Shown here piece after piece: positions 46,398 to 56,300 of a stretch of DNA of 64,000 nucleotides (its first letter is position 1; the number at the start of each line of letters is the position of its first letter). This DNA is from Herbaspirillum sp. ST 5-3. GTDB taxonomy: Bacteria; Pseudomonadota; Gammaproteobacteria; Burkholderiales; Burkholderiaceae_D. The DNA is taken from assembly GCF_004804275.1 (NCBI RefSeq), contig NZ_STGI01000004.1, positions 19,258 through 83,257 of the forward strand. Direction: 5' to 3'. A program made the translations under genes and the position numbers. The notes below the pieces were generated by a model. It was not told the origin of the DNA and ran no database searches. It saw only the letters and a list, made by a program, of their open reading frames with translations.

Positions 46398-46985
46398 TCA
46401 AGCGCCGCGAGGCGCCTCTGCCCGCTCCCGGCAAAGCCGCCAGCATCGTTGAATCCGTGTTACCGGAGGCCCCCGATGTTCTTCCGTCATCGGTATTTGC
46501 AAGTGGTAATTGACCTCCGCCGACAGTGCTGGTGGAAGCAACAGTCGCAACCGGTTCCACATACCCGGGAAGTCACGGCGCAAATACCACGCCAGTGTTG
46601 TCAGCCCGCTGACTTCGGCGGACATTTCTGACTGAAACAAAAACTGCTGCCGGCTTCGCAAGGGTTGAATCGACGCAATGCCCAGGCACCACTTGCGATC
46701 AGAGAATGACAAGCTGTCGATCATGGGGTCGCCGCGTCGGTGTATGGCGACAAGGCCGGCAAACAGGCGAGCAGCCGTGATCAGCGCATTGGTATCGGAA
46801 AAGGCGACCACCTCCCATGCCGGGTCAAGCTGCCGGGGAAGATCCGCGGGGACGTCCAACTGCGCGCACCACAGCCTGTATCCATCTCGCCTGGACAGCA
46901 AGCTCCGCGCTTCCAGATCGGATAGCCCGGTCCTGGAATAGCTCCACGGTGAAAACCACCAATCAAGAAAGGTATTGGTCAACAT
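46398..46985 (-). CDS. Probable T3SS sorting-platform protein SctK-like
   Basis: 195 residues from ATG 46985; a TTG at 47021 would add 12 residues. Trp-rich start MLTNTFLDWWFSPWSY, then ARLFAGLVAIHRRGDPMIDSLSFSDRKWCLGIASIQPLRSR and YLRRDFPGMWNRLRLLLPPALSAEV. Size and pattern (a helical protein with a conserved LRxRxL segment and an Arg/Leu-rich C-terminal helix) fit the weakly conserved SctK/YscK/HrpB4 family. A perfect HrpL box upstream shows it belongs to the T3SS regulon, which supports the call. The family assignment itself is uncertain. Confidence 0.45.
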   Translation of the reverse strand: MLTNTFLDWWFSPWSYSRTGLSDLEARSLLSRRDGYRLWCAQLDVPADLPRQLDPAWEVVAFSDTNALITAARLFAGLVAIHRRGDPMIDSLSFSDRKWCLGIASIQPLRSRQQFLFQSEMSAEVSGLTTLAWYLRRDFPGMWNRLRLLLPPALSAEVNYHLQIPMTEEHRGPPVTRIQRCWRLCRERAEAPRGA

Positions 46986-47079
46986 GCGAATCTTTACCAA
47001 TGACGAGTGAATGCAGGTCAACCTCCCCTGCCTCCCTGGCGATGTGACTCGTTCTGCCCCGAGGTGGTTTGGTCAGGGA

Positions 47080-47107
47080 TGAGTGGATGTCCTGCGACTC
47101 CGGTTCC
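47080..47107 (-). promoter_or_regulatory. HrpL-type promoter box for sctK-like gene and chaperone
   Basis: Minus strand reads GGAACC-N15-CCACTCA, an exact consensus match, 94 bases before ATG 46985 (58 before TTG 47021). Confidence 0.85.
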
Positions 47108-47567
47108 CGATTCAATGAAGATCACGAATTTACAAAGCGTTACCCAATTTTCTCCGACCCGAGAACTTTGAATTCGCCAGTACCACCTACGATTCGCTGT
47201 GTTGGCAACGATTGATCCGGCCCGCGTTTGCCACGCTCTCCCCTTCAAGGAGAGCAAGAATAGGGCAAACACGCTCGGCCGGATCAGTAACGGCATCGAC
47301 GCCAGGCCGCAAACGCCTGCGCAATCACGTCACCCCATCTTTCCCATTTTGTCGATGGCCTCAGTAGAGAGTGGGTTGCATCTTCGAAAAAAGGTCCGGA
47401 AAGAGAACGCGCAGACATGCGCTACGCGGCCAGGCGAGTTTTATCTGGCACAGAGAGATACAAGAAGTTCGAACGGGAGGAAGTAATCGAACCTGAAAGA
47501 TGCGTCTTCATCACGAATGCGACGAGGCGCCCACCCTTCATTACAAACCGGTTTTCAAAGGATACTC
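47108..47567. other. Intergenic region before GH114 gene
   Basis: 460 bases between the HrpL-type box and the GH114 start. Short frames show no family. No HrpL box is oriented toward the GH114 gene. Confidence 0.35.
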
Positions 47568-48659
47568 ATGACCGATCAGTTGAAAAGAAATCCAGCTATC
47601 AGATTGTTGGACACAAAGCGCAAACCAGAGATTGCAACGAGAATCTGCTTGCCTGAGCATCCGGATGCCAAATCCAAACCCGGCAAACCCGCCGGAATGG
47701 CAGGCTACGCTCTCGCCGTCCTGTGCATGAGCGCACTGGCGGCCTGTGGCGGCGGTTCCACGGATTCGGCGCCTCCGGCTGCCACCTCCTCGTCGGTCTC
47801 AGCGGCGACAACACCCACCGCCACTCCGAGTACACCAGCACAATCGACACCGGCGACTTCGACCGATACATCGACACCGCCGGCTTCAGTCGAACCATCG
47901 ACATCAATCCCAACGCCGGCAGGTACCAATAGCGAGCAATGGGTCCCGAACGTCAGCGACACATGGCAGTGGCAATTGAGAGGAACAGTCAACACCAGTT
48001 ATGCGGTCAAGGTCTACGACATCGATCTGTTCGACACGCCGCAAACCACGATCGATTCACTCAAGGCACAGGGGCGGCGCGTTGTCTGCTATTTCTCCGC
48101 CGGAAGCTCGGAAGACTGGCGACCCGACTTTAGCCAGTTTGCTGCCAACGATATGGGCAATGGGCTCGACGGCTGGCCGGGGGAACGATGGCTCGACACA
48201 CGTTCGGCGAACGTGCGTGCGATCATGAAAAAGCGCCTGGATCTTGCCAAATCCAAGGGGTGCGACGGCGTAGAGCCGGACAATGTCGACGGCTATACCA
48301 ATCATCCCGGGTTCCCGCTAAACGCAGCCACCCAGCTCGACTACAACAAATTTCTCGCGGCCGAGGCGCATGCGCGTGGCCTGGCAGTCGCCCTGAAGAA
48401 CGACGTTGATCAAGTGACGGATCTCATTTCGCATTTCGATTTCGCCGTGAACGAACAATGTTTCGAGTATGACGAATGCGGCGCATACACCGCATTCACC
48501 AGCCAGGGAAAGCCGGTATTCAATGCGGAATACGCGAGCGTCTATCGCACGCCAGGCGGCCAGGCGTCCCTTTGCAAGACAGCGAAGTCTGCGAACGTCC
48601 GTACCTTGGTACTACCGCTGAAACTGGACGATACCTACCGGTTCGCATGCGATAGCTAA
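47568..48659 (+). CDS. GH114-family lipoprotein (endo-alpha-1,4-polygalactosaminidase type)
   Basis: 363 residues from ATG 47568 with AAGGA upstream. An unusually long basic leader precedes the lipoprotein signal YALAVLCMSALAACGGGS; an internal ATG just before this segment could be the true start but has no ribosome site. A Ser/Thr/Pro linker of about 70 residues follows. The catalytic domain starts WVPNVSDTWQWQLRG and has VYDIDLFDT, RRVVCYFSAGSSEDWRPDF, KGCDGVEPDNVDGY and VNEQCFEYDECGAY, the acidic motifs of GH114 (TM1410-like) TIM-barrel enzymes that cut galactosamine-rich polysaccharides. Probably surface-anchored; it may act on exopolysaccharide or fungal wall galactosaminogalactan. Confidence 0.82.
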   Translation: MTDQLKRNPAIRLLDTKRKPEIATRICLPEHPDAKSKPGKPAGMAGYALAVLCMSALAACGGGSTDSAPPAATSSSVSAATTPTATPSTPAQSTPATSTDTSTPPASVEPSTSIPTPAGTNSEQWVPNVSDTWQWQLRGTVNTSYAVKVYDIDLFDTPQTTIDSLKAQGRRVVCYFSAGSSEDWRPDFSQFAANDMGNGLDGWPGERWLDTRSANVRAIMKKRLDLAKSKGCDGVEPDNVDGYTNHPGFPLNAATQLDYNKFLAAEAHARGLAVALKNDVDQVTDLISHFDFAVNEQCFEYDECGAYTAFTSQGKPVFNAEYASVYRTPGGQASLCKTAKSANVRTLVLPLKLDDTYRFACDS

Positions 48660-48882
48660 GTACATCGTCGACGAGAGTTGCGGTCTTCCGAGCCAGGCGG
48701 ACCGCATTGAACCCTATCCCGGCCGACGAGAAGTCGGCCGACTTCATTCCCGCCCGAGGGGCGATAACGCTCCTGTCCGTCTAACCATCGCGAGAACAGA
48801 CCGGACTTCCATAGCGACACTGCCTGTTTTTCCCCTGGCACGATGCCGCCCCTCCCCCACAAATACCTCGGTAGCACTGACC

Positions 48883-48910
48883 GGAACCGCGGTCCATCGC
48901 GGAACACTCA
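48883..48910 (+). promoter_or_regulatory. HrpL-type promoter box for effector at 49001
   Basis: Plus strand reads GGAACC-N15-ACACTCA, one mismatch, 90 bases before the ATG. Confidence 0.75.
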
Positions 48911-49000
48911 CGGTAACGGCCACGGCCGTTCGAACCCAAGCTGAGCGCCGGCAGGCAGCGGCAACTTGGACCCCATGTGCGTTAGAAAGGAAAACCACCT

Positions 49001-51136
49001 ATGAAGAGAGCCCTTCCGCAGCCCGTCCTCACACAACATGCGCCGGTTGTGCACAACATGAAGAGAGCCTTTTCGGAGCCCATCCTCTCAAACCCCGCGC
49101 TCGCGGAGAAAATCCAGAAAGCAAGCATCGACAGGGGTTCCGGCTTGGCACCCGACGTTAAAACCGCGCTGAAACAGGCAGCCCGCGGCCGAGATACCAC
49201 CATTCTCGTCGCAGGCTATTCCCCGACAGGCGGCGGACATACGGCGCGTATGCTCGATGTTATCGAGATGGCGGCCGAAAGAGGCACTTTGGCGCAAGGC
49301 AGCACGGTTGTCTTGCACGTGCCGCAGAAATGGGAAAAGAACGGCAACCCAGTGAACCGGCCCGACGAACTGGAGAATCTCGCCAGTACACTGAACCGAC
49401 GTGGCATCAATGTTGTCGTCGCGGAGGCTGACAAGTCTGTGATCGGGTACCTGAGGGAAGATGGAAGTTCCGACGACCCGCGAATTCTCGACCGCCTTGC
49501 CGACATGCCGAACCGCCCGGACGCCGCTACGGCAACCGTTCTGGATGCCGGTTTATATACAGGCCCCGAAAGCATCAATTGGCAGGAGCTGCAACATGTT
49601 TCAATTTCGGCGAAGGATTTGATGACGACAATACGTGAAACAATCACTCCAGAGGAGCCGGATGCCGCTGATGGTGGCCGCCCCCACCGCCGCCCCCGCC
49701 TCAATCATCCTATTGAATACAAGGTCAAAGTGTTGACGGATATGGATCCTGCGCTGCAGAAGGCGGCGAGGCAAGTCGGAGTTCGCGATGATCACAGGCT
49801 GGATCAGCAAAACCATGGGATCATGATCAGCACAGACCCACGCCATGCGGGTGACAATCTACTGCCCGAAAAGGCTTTTCTGGCAAAGGTTCTCAGCGGC
49901 ATGGGAGAGCGTGTTTCACATATCGGCCTTGGCGACAAGAATCCGTTCAAGGACCTCCACGAGATCGCCACTGCACATGGCCTGACCCCGGATACGACCA
50001 AAGAAGACGCACTTCGAATGATGAGTCAGCACCTCATGGATCATGGTAATCCGATTGGAGATCCGGGTGGGCGCGCTCAAGTGCAAGGCATTCTTTCCCA
50101 CCGCGACCTTTTGAATGCCAACGATGTGCGGAATATCGTGTATGTCTACGCACATAATAATACCAACCAAATCGCCAGCCACATCGTCAGCCAGCTTGAC
50201 CCCGAACGCGGAAACAACCCCGCTTATAGAAATACCTTGTTCGTCTTTTGCGGAAAGGATGCACTTCAACAGGGAAATGCGATGCGGATCGCGACCCTTG
50301 CCGATGCGGATGCAATCACGACGGCGGGCGCTGGCACCGTCGGTGAGTTTGCCTTCCTGGCCAAGCACGCCGAAGCCAAGGCCGAGATAATGTTGCTGCC
50401 GATTCGGGGACACAACGAGCAGGAGGAAAATGCACGGGTCATCGAAAGGGATGGGCGGGTTCCGAGTACTGTCATATGGAACACTGAAAATCTCGGGGTT
50501 AATCTCGATGGATTTATCCAAAGGCGGAACCAAGCGGCTCCAGCAAAGTACGGGAACGAGCGGGAAGGCCCCTATTCGGTGGAGCCACTGCTGTTAGCGC
50601 TGCAAAGAGAAACCTATGTTCAGCAAGCCCATGAATTGCTGTTTCCTACCCGCCGGGCGGAACGCCGAACGCCCGCGGAAATCGTTGGAGACAGCTATGC
50701 CCAGAGCGAGAAAGCCATGCGCGATAACCCGGTGCAGAAGCTGAACCGCAAATTTGTCAAGATGTCGTTGCAGGTTTTGAATCAAATCGACGCTGCTCTC
50801 GAGAATCGGCGTCCGGTGCCGGAACGCGTTCACTTCAAGCTAAACAAGAAAGATCCCGCCGTCACGAGCTGCTCGCTTGCCGAATTTAAAGATCTGCTCC
50901 ATAACAACGTTAGCCTCACAACGACGTTGCGAAGTGGACTTCGGGAGGAGGACAATCTTCGTTTCGGTCAAATTGAGCTGAGTGCCGACAATGTTATCGG
51001 TCTAAATGGCGTAAGAAATGTTATCAGATTGGTCGAAACAGTGGCACATCCCACCGAGGCGCAAGCAGCCCAGTTAAGAAATGAAATTGCGGAGGTGAAG
51101 GGTGTGCTCGGACATGAGTTCAAGACTGGCTTTTAG
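49001..51136 (+). CDS. Candidate T3SS effector with GT28-like glycosyltransferase motifs
   Basis: 711 residues; AAAGGA lies about 10 bases before the ATG. The first 30 residues contain a repeated start: MKRALPQPVL at 1-10 and MKRAFSEPIL at 20-29. Residues about 66-90 read TTILVAGYSPTGGGHTARMLDVIE, like the GGGH loop of MGDG-synthase/processive GT28 glycosyltransferases. Near residue 440, DAITTAGAGTVGEFAFLA resembles the nucleotide-sugar motif KAGPGTxxEA of the same GT-B enzymes. The C-terminal 200 residues are helical with no recognised domain. An HrpL-type box 90 bases upstream marks it as a T3SS regulon member. It could glycosylate a host molecule; donor, acceptor and even activity are unproven. 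Confidence 0.6.
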   Translation: MKRALPQPVLTQHAPVVHNMKRAFSEPILSNPALAEKIQKASIDRGSGLAPDVKTALKQAARGRDTTILVAGYSPTGGGHTARMLDVIEMAAERGTLAQGSTVVLHVPQKWEKNGNPVNRPDELENLASTLNRRGINVVVAEADKSVIGYLREDGSSDDPRILDRLADMPNRPDAATATVLDAGLYTGPESINWQELQHVSISAKDLMTTIRETITPEEPDAADGGRPHRRPRLNHPIEYKVKVLTDMDPALQKAARQVGVRDDHRLDQQNHGIMISTDPRHAGDNLLPEKAFLAKVLSGMGERVSHIGLGDKNPFKDLHEIATAHGLTPDTTKEDALRMMSQHLMDHGNPIGDPGGRAQVQGILSHRDLLNANDVRNIVYVYAHNNTNQIASHIVSQLDPERGNNPAYRNTLFVFCGKDALQQGNAMRIATLADADAITTAGAGTVGEFAFLAKHAEAKAEIMLLPIRGHNEQEENARVIERDGRVPSTVIWNTENLGVNLDGFIQRRNQAAPAKYGNEREGPYSVEPLLLALQRETYVQQAHELLFPTRRAERRTPAEIVGDSYAQSEKAMRDNPVQKLNRKFVKMSLQVLNQIDAALENRRPVPERVHFKLNKKDPAVTSCSLAEFKDLLHNNVSLTTTLRSGLREEDNLRFGQIELSADNVIGLNGVRNVIRLVETVAHPTEAQAAQLRNEIAEVKGVLGHEFKTGF

Positions 51137-51734
51137 GCGCCAGGTGCCGCGGTGAACCGGGTCTCGCGCTCCATCGCAGGCGCGGGTCCTGTCCGCCACC
51201 CGTTTGCCGCCTCGCGATATGTTTCAGGCCTATGGAAGCTCCGGCTAGCGCGCTTGCGCGACGGTGGTTGAAATCCGAGGCGGTCGTTTCCGCCATCAGT
51301 GCGAACAAGCGAAAAAAATCCTGGGCGCCCTTTCAGTCAGGCACCCAGGATTGAACGGCTGAAAAAGCCGGCGTGTTACGCCAACCACCTTCGCCGAGGA
51401 GACAACCTGTGTGTGCAGTCCGCTCTCATCCAAGCTGAATAAGAGAGTGCGGCACTTGCATTAATCGTTCTGCCATTTCTCTGCGGCAGAGTTTGTCAGG
51501 CCCTCAACTCAGCTTGTGATACCGCGTGTGCCGGGATTGATACGATTGTGGCTTTCGCTCTATTTATCGGTCGGCACCGCCGGAGAGGAAGTCTGTGCGT
51601 AAAGGGGGAAGGTGGAATGGGTCAGGCTGTGACAGCCGGTGATGCATGCGCGTCGAAGCATCGCGGCGCTGAAGCCAAAGGGCAAGTGCAAAGAATGACG
51701 CCAAGCTGCGACAAGGATGCAGCGGATATCCGCA
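51137..51734. other. Intergenic region with several stem-loops
   Basis: 598 bases, convergent flanks. No gene seen. Besides the terminator listed separately, there are short complementary segments (CGGCT-GAAAA-AGCCG near 51356; CTGCC...GGCAG near 51474), so the stretch could hold a structured RNA. Confidence 0.4.
51312..51352 (-). terminator. Rho-independent terminator for the signalling operon
   Basis: Arms at 51317-51329 and 51340-51352 pair over 13 positions with one wobble/mismatch and a 10-base loop. On the minus strand the hairpin is followed directly by a run of seven T. It lies about 380 bases after the stop of the minus-strand GGDEF gene. Confidence 0.75.
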
Positions 51735-53297
51735 TCAGCATGCGACAGTTGCAGCGGCAACGTCTCCAAAGTGAATCGTGCCGTCGTCCTGCGCAACCCG
51801 GTTTCGCCCAGCATTCTTGGCCACATAGAGTCCGCGATCGGCCTGATCGATCAATTCAGGAAGTGACAGATAGTCGCCCGCTCTCTTCAAGCTGGAGATT
51901 CCCAGGCTGGCGGTAATACGCAATCCGTGCACCGAGCGCACACCCGGCCCTGCCTCTTCCTGGATGCGGGTGCGTATGCGTTCGGCGATTTCCAGGCCGG
52001 TGCTCTCGTCGGTCTTGCTCAGCAAGATACAGAACTCTTCACCACCATAACGGCAAAACAGGTCGCCGCTACGCAATGAACGCCGTACTGCAGCAGCGAC
52101 CTCCTGAATCACAAGGTCGCCGACCGCATGACCATAGGTGTCGTTAAAGGACTTGAAATGGTCGATGTCCGCCATGATGCAGAACAGATCCCCGTCGGCT
52201 TCAATACTGCTCTGATGGACCGACTCCGCCTGTGCGAAAAACGCCCTGCGGTTGAGGCAGCCGGTCAAATGATCATGATGCGCATGTTTTTGCAGTTCCG
52301 CGTTCTGCTGTTGTATCTGGTCCCGTGAACGCTCGAGGTCATGCAGAGCGTTTTGCAGTTTTGTATTGGCTTCACTGAGTTGCGTCACATCGTCCAGCGT
52401 GACCAGGCATCCCCGCGCCACCCCGCTGCCATCGTTGATCACCGAACAGTTCATGATCAGTTCGTGACGACGACCATCCGGCAGCTTGACCTTGAGGCTG
52501 CGTCCCTGCACCGTCCGGTTGGTGCGCAGCGCATGCTGCCACGGATATTCCTCCGCACTACCATCGCTGTTCAGGCCGGCCGTGAGCCAGCCGAGTTGCG
52601 CGACCGTCTTTCCTTCCAACTGCTCGCCCCTGCCTCCCGCGAGTTCCAGGAACATCGCGTTTGCCAGCATGATCTGGCCTTTGGCGTTCAGAATCAGTAC
52701 CGCTTCCGTCAAGGTGTCGAACGCCGTTCGAACACGTTGCGGAACCGAATAGGAGGGATCGAGATAATGCAGGGCGCGGCGCAGGTAGCCATAGACCAGC
52801 ACAAAGCCCAGTGATGCCAGCAACAGGAGGAACAGCATGGACGGCTCGCGCAGCACGTCGGTGATGGTCCTCGGGCTGTGATCGGCGAAAACCAGTTCCA
52901 CCTCGCCCCATCGCGCCTTGTCGGCAAACAAGGGCACGGCCACACGCGTTGGCGACGAAGTCTCCGACTGCGACGATGTCCAGCGTGACAAATGATTGCG
53001 ACTGGCTGCAACCAGGGTTGAGTCCACGCGCCGGATGCCGATCGAATCGATTTCCGAGCTGCCGGTAGTGAGCCGATCGACCATGTCCTGCAAGGCCTGT
53101 CGATCGCCACGGGCCAGCAGCGCACCAACCTGGTCGCCGATCACGCGGCTGCCGAAGCTGCGCGCGTTGGCCTGCTGCGCCTGCCTGCTCGGCAGCAGAA
53201 AGAAAAAGGAATCGAACACCAGCACCAGCGCAAATATCAGGCAAATGATCCCGAGGCTGAGGCGGGTAACCGGGCTGATACGGAAATATCTATTCAT
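51735..53297 (-). CDS. Membrane diguanylate cyclase: periplasmic sensor, PAS, GGDEF
   Basis: 520 residues from ATG 53297 (GGAG ten bases upstream; TTG 53318 alternative). Membrane helix 1 (LSLGIICLIFALVLVFDSFFFLL), periplasmic sensor of about 130 residues (QQANARSFGSRVIGDQVGALLARGD...VAVPLFADKARWGEVELVF), helix 2 (MLFLLLLASLGFVLVYGYL), PAS domain (AFDTLTEAVLILNAKGQIMLAN...GCLVTLDDVTQLSEA), coil, then GGDEF with DHLTGCLNRRAFF, active site YGGEEF and I-site RSGD five residues before it. Makes cyclic di-GMP in response to an unknown periplasmic signal. The sensor half is nearly the same as that of the hybrid kinase at 59704. Confidence 0.92.
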   Translation of the reverse strand: MNRYFRISPVTRLSLGIICLIFALVLVFDSFFFLLPSRQAQQANARSFGSRVIGDQVGALLARGDRQALQDMVDRLTTGSSEIDSIGIRRVDSTLVAASRNHLSRWTSSQSETSSPTRVAVPLFADKARWGEVELVFADHSPRTITDVLREPSMLFLLLLASLGFVLVYGYLRRALHYLDPSYSVPQRVRTAFDTLTEAVLILNAKGQIMLANAMFLELAGGRGEQLEGKTVAQLGWLTAGLNSDGSAEEYPWQHALRTNRTVQGRSLKVKLPDGRRHELIMNCSVINDGSGVARGCLVTLDDVTQLSEANTKLQNALHDLERSRDQIQQQNAELQKHAHHDHLTGCLNRRAFFAQAESVHQSSIEADGDLFCIMADIDHFKSFNDTYGHAVGDLVIQEVAAAVRRSLRSGDLFCRYGGEEFCILLSKTDESTGLEIAERIRTRIQEEAGPGVRSVHGLRITASLGISSLKRAGDYLSLPELIDQADRGLYVAKNAGRNRVAQDDGTIHFGDVAAATVAC

Positions 53298-53360
53298 TCC
53301 CTCGTGTCTCCGATTCAAATAATTCTATCCTCGTCGGTCGGCGACCGGCGATGCATGCGT

Positions 53361-56300
53361 TCAATGTCGCTCGACGATCTGCAGGAGTGATTTTCGCAAG
53401 CTGGCTGCATTGACCGGTTTGTGCAACACCGGTACACCGCTCAAGGTAATTTCTTTCATCCTTGCCGGCGTGATGGTGCCGGTGATGATCAGCACCGGGA
53501 TGTCGAGGTTGAATTCGCTCTGCAGCATCCGAATCACGTCCAGTCCGTTCTCACTCAGGCGCAGCCGGTAGTCGCAGATGAGTACGTCCGGCGCCCGCAT
53601 GCTCAGGCTCAAGCTTGCAAGCGCCTCCCGCCCGGACAGCGCCGTCACCACGGTACAGCCCCACTGCTCAAGCAACACGCGCATCGCATCCAGAATACTG
53701 ATCTCGTCATCCACTACCACGATCAGCTTGCCGGCGAGGTGGTCCTGCATTGATCCGGCCGGGGTGTCGAGTACCGTGGTCCAAAGCGGCTTCCGCTGCC
53801 AGTTCGACTGAAACGGGTCAATCCGCTGCAGATCGATGGCAAACATCGAGCCTTTCTCCGGCTCCGATTCCAGCGTGATCGGCGTGTCCAGCAGCCGCGC
53901 CAGACGTCGCACAATCGCCAGCCCCAGGCCCAGCCCCTTGGTGCGATCACGTCCGGTATTGCCGATCTGGCAAAATTCCTCGAACACCGATTTCTGCTGG
54001 TCGGCCGCAATGCCGATGCCGGTGTCGAACACCGCCAGCCGCAACCGAGCGCCCCGCCGCCGGCAACCGATCACGATGCCGCCGGATTCCGTATAGCGCA
54101 CCGCATTGGCGGTGAGGTTGCGCAGGATCTGCTCGACCAGCGCCGGGTCGCTCTGCACCCAGGCCGAACAAGGCGCCACCCGCAACTGCAGGCCCTTGTC
54201 CTTGGCCTGAGGTGCGAACTCCACCGCGATGCGCGACAGCAGCGAGGCGATCGGGAAGTGCTCGATGTGCGGCGCGACCACCTGCGCGTCCAGCCGCGAC
54301 AGGTCCAGCAGTGCGAGGAACATGTCGTCCATGATCTGCGCGCATTGCCGCACATTGCCCAGCACCGGCCGCGCCGGCTCCGGCAATTCGTAATTGCTCA
54401 ATGCGCCCAGGTACAGGTTCAGCGAATGCATCGGCTGGCGCATGTCATGGCTGGCCACGGCAAGAAAGCGGGTCAGCTCGCTTTGCTGCTCTTCCTGCAG
54501 CTTGTTCACGCGTGCCAGTTCCTGGTTTCTCTCCAGCAGTTGGATCTGCGTCCGGCTCAGGGTCTTGAGCGTAGCTTGCAGGTGGCGGTAGGTGCCGGCA
54601 TTGTCGAGGGCGATGGCGCCGTAGGCGCACAGGGCTTGGAAGATCATGCGTTCGCGCTCGCCGTAGGCGTGGCTGCGCTCGGACTGGACGACCATGACGC
54701 CGAGCATGCGTTCGTCCACTACCAGCGGGGCAAACAGCGACGTGCGCATGAAGCGGCCGCCGCGCGCCACGCCGGGAACTTCCGCTTCCGCTTCCGTTTC
54801 TGCTACCACCAGCACTTCCTGCCGCTCGCGCGCGGCTCTGGCCACATGGCAGGACGAGTCGATCCGACAGCTTTCCAGGTCGACCAGCGCCTGACCGTCG
54901 TGCCGGGCAAACACCGGTTCAAGCATGGTGCCGTCGCCGCTGGCGCCGTAAATGGCCATGGTGGACATATCGAGCAGGCGGCCCAGGTGGCGATGCAGCG
55001 CATCGAACACGGCATCCGTATCGAGATTGGCCGTAATGACACGGCCCACTTCACCAAGCTGCCGCAGCGTCTCGACCGACTGTGCCAGCTCTGCAGTGCG
55101 CGCGCTCACTCTGTCTTCCATGTTGGCATACAGCCGTGCGTTCTCGATCGAGATCGCCGCCTGTGACGCGAGCAAGTGCAATACTTGCAGCCGATTTTCA
55201 GTGAACGCACCTGACACAGCACTGTTCTCAAGATAGAGCAGCCCCGTCATTTCTCCATGATGAAGAATGGGGACGACCAGCAGCGAACGCGGACGGAAGG
55301 TCTGGACGTAAGCGTCATTGGCTAACAGTTTTTCCTCAAGTGCATCCTGAATCACCAGACCTTCGCGTGTATGGGCAACGTAATGCAACAGCGACAACGG
55401 CAAGGGTGCGGTGTATTGATTGGATTCATCCAATGCCAATGCTTGCAGTACTGTGGCTTCGGTTTGTTCTGCGCGCTTCACCGCTTCTACCGACCATTGC
55501 TTGTCTTTCTTCAGCAAGAGAACACCGCGTTGTGCGCCTGCATTTTCAACCGCGACTTCCATCAAGCGCTTGAGCAGTTTCTCCAGCACGATTTCCTTTG
55601 ACAATGCTTGCGATGCTTTCATGGCAGTGGCAAAGTCTAGGGTGCCGGAATCACTCATGCCGGTCATTGATACAGACAGCGTGCGTGTGGTGTATGTCAT
55701 TGAAGGGGCCAGTACTTCCAGCTCCGAACACCATTGCGGGTAACGCTGTGCCAAGTCGCGCACTTTGGCCAACGCGCCCCAACGTCGGTAGGCTTGCTGC
55801 GCACCGCGTAAATAACCTCGCGCCGCGCCTTCCATTCCGTTTCGAGCAGCATACTGACCGGCCAACTCCCGCGCCAGTGCCTCCTCATTCAGGAAATCGC
55901 TTTCCTTTGCCAGCGTGATCGCTTGCTCATAATATTCAATCGCCTTGAGCTTCTTTCCTGATATGCCCGCCAGCTCCGCTTCGACCAAATACCATTTATG
56001 CAGAAAATTAGACGGCGCATGCTTGGACCAGCGCGCCATCTTCTTCTGGTTCTTTTTTACTTTGCGCAGTAAGCCCGTACGGTCTTCGGCAAGGCCTTCT
56101 CTGAGTAAGGCGATGCAGTTCAATGCATTGTAAAAATAGAGAATGGCGATAGCGAAAAAACCAAGCGCGCTCGTATGCTTCTCGCCTATCGCCGCATAGT
56201 CGAATGCCTCTTTATAAGCGCCGAACAAATAACAGAGCATCAATCTCATGCCATATAAGATCAGCATTAGTGCACTGTTATCAGTCATTTGCTCGATTTG

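Noticed and set aside
46243..46560. 105-residue minus-strand frame between the sctK-like gene and the chaperone, with an apparent GGAACC near 46554
   Set aside because: It overlaps the sctK-like gene by about 160 bases; the box-like site has a 17-base spacer and lacks the final A. A 38-residue peptide starting MFQLPFF inside it has an SD-like AGGAGGG but no family, so it is not called.
47108..47567. GH114 gene as a T3SS effector
   Set aside because: It has a lipoprotein signal and no HrpL box oriented toward it; a surface enzyme is more likely.
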